Shown piece by piece: positions 5,084-7,548 of a DNA stretch of 7,548 nucleotides. Numbering within the stretch: the first letter of the stretch is position 1; each line of letters begins with the position of its first letter. The notes beneath the pieces were generated by a model that was not told where the DNA came from, made no database searches, and saw only the letters and a list, made by a program, of their open reading frames with translations. Origin of the DNA: Gammaproteobacteria bacterium (GTDB lineage: Bacteria > Pseudomonadota > Gammaproteobacteria > JAJDOJ01); the NCBI GenBank assembly GCA_027030565.1, contig JALVEU010000329.1:1-7548 (forward strand). The letters are read 5' to 3'. The translations under genes and the position numbers were made by a program.

Positions 5084-6382
5084 TCACGCGCCTCGCGCCG
5101 CCGATCCCGGTGGCCGCCCGCGGTGGCGGTGCGTCGCTGTGGCGGCGGCCGATGCAGCCGCCAGCAGCGCCAGCAGCACGCTGTAGGCGGCAGTGAAGGG
5201 TGAGCGTGCGGTCCAGTCTTCGGTCAGGCCAAAGACGGCAAAGGCGGTGACGAAGACCAGCAACAGCACGGCAGCGGTGCGCTCCCCTACACGCAGGCCG
5301 AGTCCCGCCAGCCGCAAGGGCGCGAGGATCGTGGCCCACATCAGGGCCAGGAAGCCCACCAGGCCCGTGGTGGCCAGGAACTGCAGGTACACGTCGTGGG
5401 CGTGGGTGAGTGGCCAGGCCACCCCGTATGGGAGTTCGCCCCGACAGGCGGCGCGGACGAAGGCCGGAAAGTCCCCGAAACCCTCTCCCACCCAGGGATG
5501 CGCGCGCCACAGATCCCAGGCCAGGCGCCAGAGCTCGAAGCGGGCCTGCGAGGAGCTCGGTGCATCGAATCCGGACAGATAGGCGCCCACCCACCAGAGC
5601 GTCTCCTCCACCTTGCTCGCCACCATGGGCACCTGCAAGGCCAGCCAACCGCCCGCCAAGCCCACCACCGATGCCAGGGCCAGCACCCGCATGCGGCCCG
5701 CCCGGCTCCTCGGGAGCACCAGGGGCAACAACGCGAGCATGGCCAGCACCCCCAGCCAGGCGCCCCGCGTTCCCGACGACACACTGGCCGCCAGCGCCGG
5801 TAGCGCGGCCAGCCCCCAGGCGATGCGGTGTCGCCGCGGATACCGTCCTGCAGCCGCCCAGGCGATGAGCAGGAGGCCGTAGAGGGCCGTCAGATCGCCG
5901 AAGACGATGGGGTGATAGGCGCCTTCGGCCCGCTCCTTGCCCAGCCATGCGAGCTCGTACGCGCCCAGGGCCAGGGCCACGGGGCCAGCCAGCACGCACC
6001 CCCAGAGCAGTGCCCGCAACAAGCGCGGCTGCCAGCCTTGGGGCAGGCCCCGGGCGAGCAGAAAGATGGGCACGAAGCCCAAGAAACGCCAGTGACGATC
6101 ATAGCGCTTCCAGAACTCGTGCAGATCGTCGGCATTGGCCAGACTCGCCAGCGGCGCCAGGAAGAAGACCAGCATGGCGAGCACCAGCCAGCGCTCGGCC
6201 GGACTCAGCGCGTGCCAGCGCTGGGGCAGCCGAGCCAAGGTGCCCAGTGCGAACAGTGCGGTGACCGTGAACAGGCCGCTCGCCCCATGGGGCAGGGCCA
6301 CCGCCGCGGTGGGCAGCAGCAGGGCCACGAGGAACAGCAGCCAGCCGCCCGCGGCCTCGTACCGCCCGCTGGATCCGGTCAT
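5084..6382 (-). CDS. O-antigen ligase/polymerase family membrane protein (Wzy_C)
   Basis: This 432-residue inner-membrane protein has about ten to twelve hydrophobic segments, for example 12-30, 35-50, 65-80, 100-110, 122-146, 160-178, 188-222, 232-250, 335-356 and 370-386. It has the marks of the O-antigen ligase family: a periplasmic-loop-associated SSGTRGAWLG with R206, the WVGEGFGDF block (297-305), and HAHDVYLQ (327-334) with the conserved His expected at the ligase active site. WaaL enzymes transfer O-antigen from undecaprenyl carrier to lipid A-core; Wzy and other glycan ligases share the domain. Its ATG overlaps the hldD stop (ATGA), so it is translated with the heptose genes, which favours a role in LPS. 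Ligase versus polymerase cannot be settled by sequence alone. The C-terminal 25 residues are Ala/Arg-rich and probably disordered. It ends 11 bases from the convergent DUF2384 gene. Confidence 0.82.
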   Translation of the reverse strand: MTGSSGRYEAAGGWLLFLVALLLPTAAVALPHGASGLFTVTALFALGTLARLPQRWHALSPAERWLVLAMLVFFLAPLASLANADDLHEFWKRYDRHWRFLGFVPIFLLARGLPQGWQPRLLRALLWGCVLAGPVALALGAYELAWLGKERAEGAYHPIVFGDLTALYGLLLIAWAAAGRYPRRHRIAWGLAALPALAASVSSGTRGAWLGVLAMLALLPLVLPRSRAGRMRVLALASVVGLAGGWLALQVPMVASKVEETLWWVGAYLSGFDAPSSSQARFELWRLAWDLWRAHPWVGEGFGDFPAFVRAACRGELPYGVAWPLTHAHDVYLQFLATTGLVGFLALMWATILAPLRLAGLGLRVGERTAAVLLLVFVTAFAVFGLTEDWTARSPFTAAYSVLLALLAAASAAATATHRHRGRPPGSAARGA

Positions 6383-7329
6383 CCAACCTGCTCGGCGAGC
6401 CAGTCCAGATACCGGTGCACGCCCTCACGCACGTCCAGGAACGGGGCCTCGTAGCCCGCTTTGCGCAGCGCCGAGATGTCCGCCTGGGTGAAGCTCTGGT
6501 AACGGCCCCTGAGGTGATCGGGAAAGGGGATGTACTCGATCTCGCCGAAGCCGAGCCACTCGATCACGGCATGGGCCACGTCGTTGAAGCTCTGGGCCCT
6601 GCCGGTACCCAGGTTGAAGATACCCCGCACTTCGGGGTGGTCGAGCAGCCACAGCTTGACCCGCACCGTGTCGCCCACGTACACGAAGTCGCGGCGTTGC
6701 TCGCCCGGCCCATAGCCGTCGCTGCCCTCGAACAGACGCGCGCGGCCGCCCTCCCGGATCTGGTTGTAGAAGTGGAAGGCCACGCTGGCCATGGTGCCCT
6801 TGTGCTGCTCGCGGGGACCATACACGTTGAAGTAGCGCAGGCCCACGATCTGTGCCGGTGCCGCGGCCAGGTGCCTGCGCACGTACTGGTCGAACTGGAA
6901 CTTGGAGTAGGCGTAGACGTTGAGCGGGCGTTCGCACTCGCGCGCCTCACGGAACTCCGGGCCCATGCCATAGACGGAGGCCGAAGAGGCGTAGACGAAG
7001 GGCACGACCCGCTCCATGGCCGCATGCAACAGCACCTTGGAGTAGGCGTAGTTGTTCTCCATCATGAAGCGCCCGTCCCATTCCGTGGTGGTGGAACAGG
7101 CTCCGAGATGCACCACGGCCCGGGTGCCCCGCGGAAGCCCTTGCCCGCGGACCTGGTCCAGGAAGCGATCCTTGTCCGCGTAGTCGGCGATCTCGCAGTC
7201 GGCCAGATTGCGGAACTTGGTCCCGTCGCGGAGGTCATCCACCACGAGGATCTCCTCTTCCCCCGCCTCGTTGAGGCCCTTGACCAGGTTGGAGCCGATG
7301 AAGCCGGCTCCGCCGGTGACGATGATCAT
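6379..7329 (-). CDS. hldD: ADP-L-glycero-D-manno-heptose-6-epimerase
   Basis: HldD (also called RfaD or GmhD) is a cytoplasmic short-chain dehydrogenase/reductase-type epimerase. It converts ADP-D-glycero- to ADP-L-glycero-D-manno-heptose, the last step of making the LPS inner-core heptose donor. At 316 residues it has family-typical length. Visible features are the Rossmann dinucleotide motif GGAGFIG (6-12), the acidic DDLRDGTKFRNL (31-42), the HLGACSTTTE block (74-83), SSASVYG (115-121), catalytic Y139 and K143 in YAYSK, RYFNVYGPRE (165-174) and RRDFVYVGD (212-220). GGAG lies upstream of the ATG. Both ends overlap neighbours by ATGA: with the hldE end at 7326-7329 and with the O-antigen ligase gene at 6379-6382. 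The gene appears intact. Confidence 0.96.
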   Translation of the reverse strand: MIIVTGGAGFIGSNLVKGLNEAGEEEILVVDDLRDGTKFRNLADCEIADYADKDRFLDQVRGQGLPRGTRAVVHLGACSTTTEWDGRFMMENNYAYSKVLLHAAMERVVPFVYASSASVYGMGPEFREARECERPLNVYAYSKFQFDQYVRRHLAAAPAQIVGLRYFNVYGPREQHKGTMASVAFHFYNQIREGGRARLFEGSDGYGPGEQRRDFVYVGDTVRVKLWLLDHPEVRGIFNLGTGRAQSFNDVAHAVIEWLGFGEIEYIPFPDHLRGRYQSFTQADISALRKAGYEAPFLDVREGVHRYLDWLAEQVG

Positions 7330-7548
7330 CTCTGTGCTCCGTTACGGATCCGGTCGATCATGCCCGAGGTCGAATGGCCCTCGGCAAAGCGCAGCACCCG
7401 CGTCTGGCCGGCGCACTGGCGTCCGGCGATCTCCTCGACCCGGTAGTCGCCGCCCTTGACCAGCACGTCTGGGCGCACGGCGCAGATGAGCCGCTCGGGG
7501 GTGTCCTCGGAGAACGGCACGACCCAGTCCACCATCCCCAGCGCGGCG
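7326..7548 (-). CDS. hldE: Heptose-1-phosphate adenylyltransferase, C-terminal end (HldE; 5' end outside window)
   Basis: Only the last 73-74 codons are visible. The frame continues past 7535 (Ala-Ala-Leu-Gly before MVDWVVPF) to the window edge, so the gene is cut off, not short. The sequence VDWVVPFSEDTPERLI, then DVLVKGGDYRVEEIAG, then RFAEGHSTSGMIDRI is characteristic of the nucleotidyltransferase domain of HldE (RfaE). That domain joins AMP from ATP to D-glycero-beta-D-manno-heptose 1-phosphate. In most Gammaproteobacteria HldE is bifunctional with an N-terminal kinase; whether the kinase is fused here or this is a separate HldC-like enzyme cannot be seen. Its TGA overlaps the hldD ATG, so the two consecutive pathway steps are translationally coupled. 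Confidence 0.9.
   Translation of the reverse strand, partial: AALGMVDWVVPFSEDTPERLICAVRPDVLVKGGDYRVEEIAGRQCAGQTRVLRFAEGHSTSGMIDRIRNGAQR

Noticed and set aside
4287..5999. 570-codon minus-strand open frame
   Set aside because: It crosses the plus-strand 105-residue and DUF2384 genes and then runs out of frame through the O-antigen ligase gene; its composition is Gly/Arg/Ala-rich shadow sequence.
6415..7446. 343-codon plus-strand open frame
   Set aside because: Antisense to hldD and the hldE end, both firmly identified.

Overview
This window looks like chromosomal DNA from a GC-rich Gammaproteobacterium. The heptose genes and O-antigen ligase indicate a lipopolysaccharide-bearing Gram-negative cell. 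HspQ and a solitary Xre/MbcA-type protein fit Gammaproteobacteria. The CbbO/NorD-family protein is typical of CO2-fixing or denitrifying lineages, so a sulfur-oxidising or purple-sulfur relative (Ectothiorhodospiraceae/Chromatiales-like) is my best guess, by inference only. I see no tRNA, rRNA, CRISPR array, insertion sequence or phage gene. Genes are densely packed, and five junctions are 4-5 base stop/start overlaps (a sixth possible one belongs to a doubtful small ORF).

Layout. (1) Bases 2-1024, plus strand: C-terminal part of a CbbO/NorD-type VWA protein whose start lies before the window. (2) Bases 1025-1175: GC-rich, palindrome-rich gap between convergent genes. It also carries a small minus-strand ORF that begins in the neighbouring gene and may be a gene remnant. 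(3) Bases 1176-2722, minus strand: a compact cluster reading hspQ, a TerB-like gene, an 80-residue unknown and a 149-residue unknown. (4) Bases 2723-2856: divergent promoter region with a clear extended -10 for the plus-strand gene. (5) Bases 2857-5072, plus strand: a dihydrolipoyl dehydrogenase-like flavoprotein, a 105-residue unknown and a DUF2384 (Xre/MbcA/ParS-type) protein in one apparent operon. (6) Bases 5084-7548, minus strand: the end of hldE, then hldD and an O-antigen ligase family gene, joined by ATGA overlaps.

How the genes may work together. The hldE-hldD pair makes ADP-L-glycero-D-manno-heptose for the LPS inner core, and the following membrane protein probably ligates or polymerises a surface glycan, so block 6 is an envelope operon. 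Block 3 starts with a proteostasis/stress protein and a TerB-like protein, suggesting a stress-linked unit with two uncharacterised partners. Block 5 joins a redox enzyme to two small cytoplasmic proteins of unknown purpose. I see no convincing new defence or mobile system. The least explained parts are the two coupled unknown proteins of block 3, the solitary antitoxin-like gene of block 5, and the structured gap at 1025-1175.
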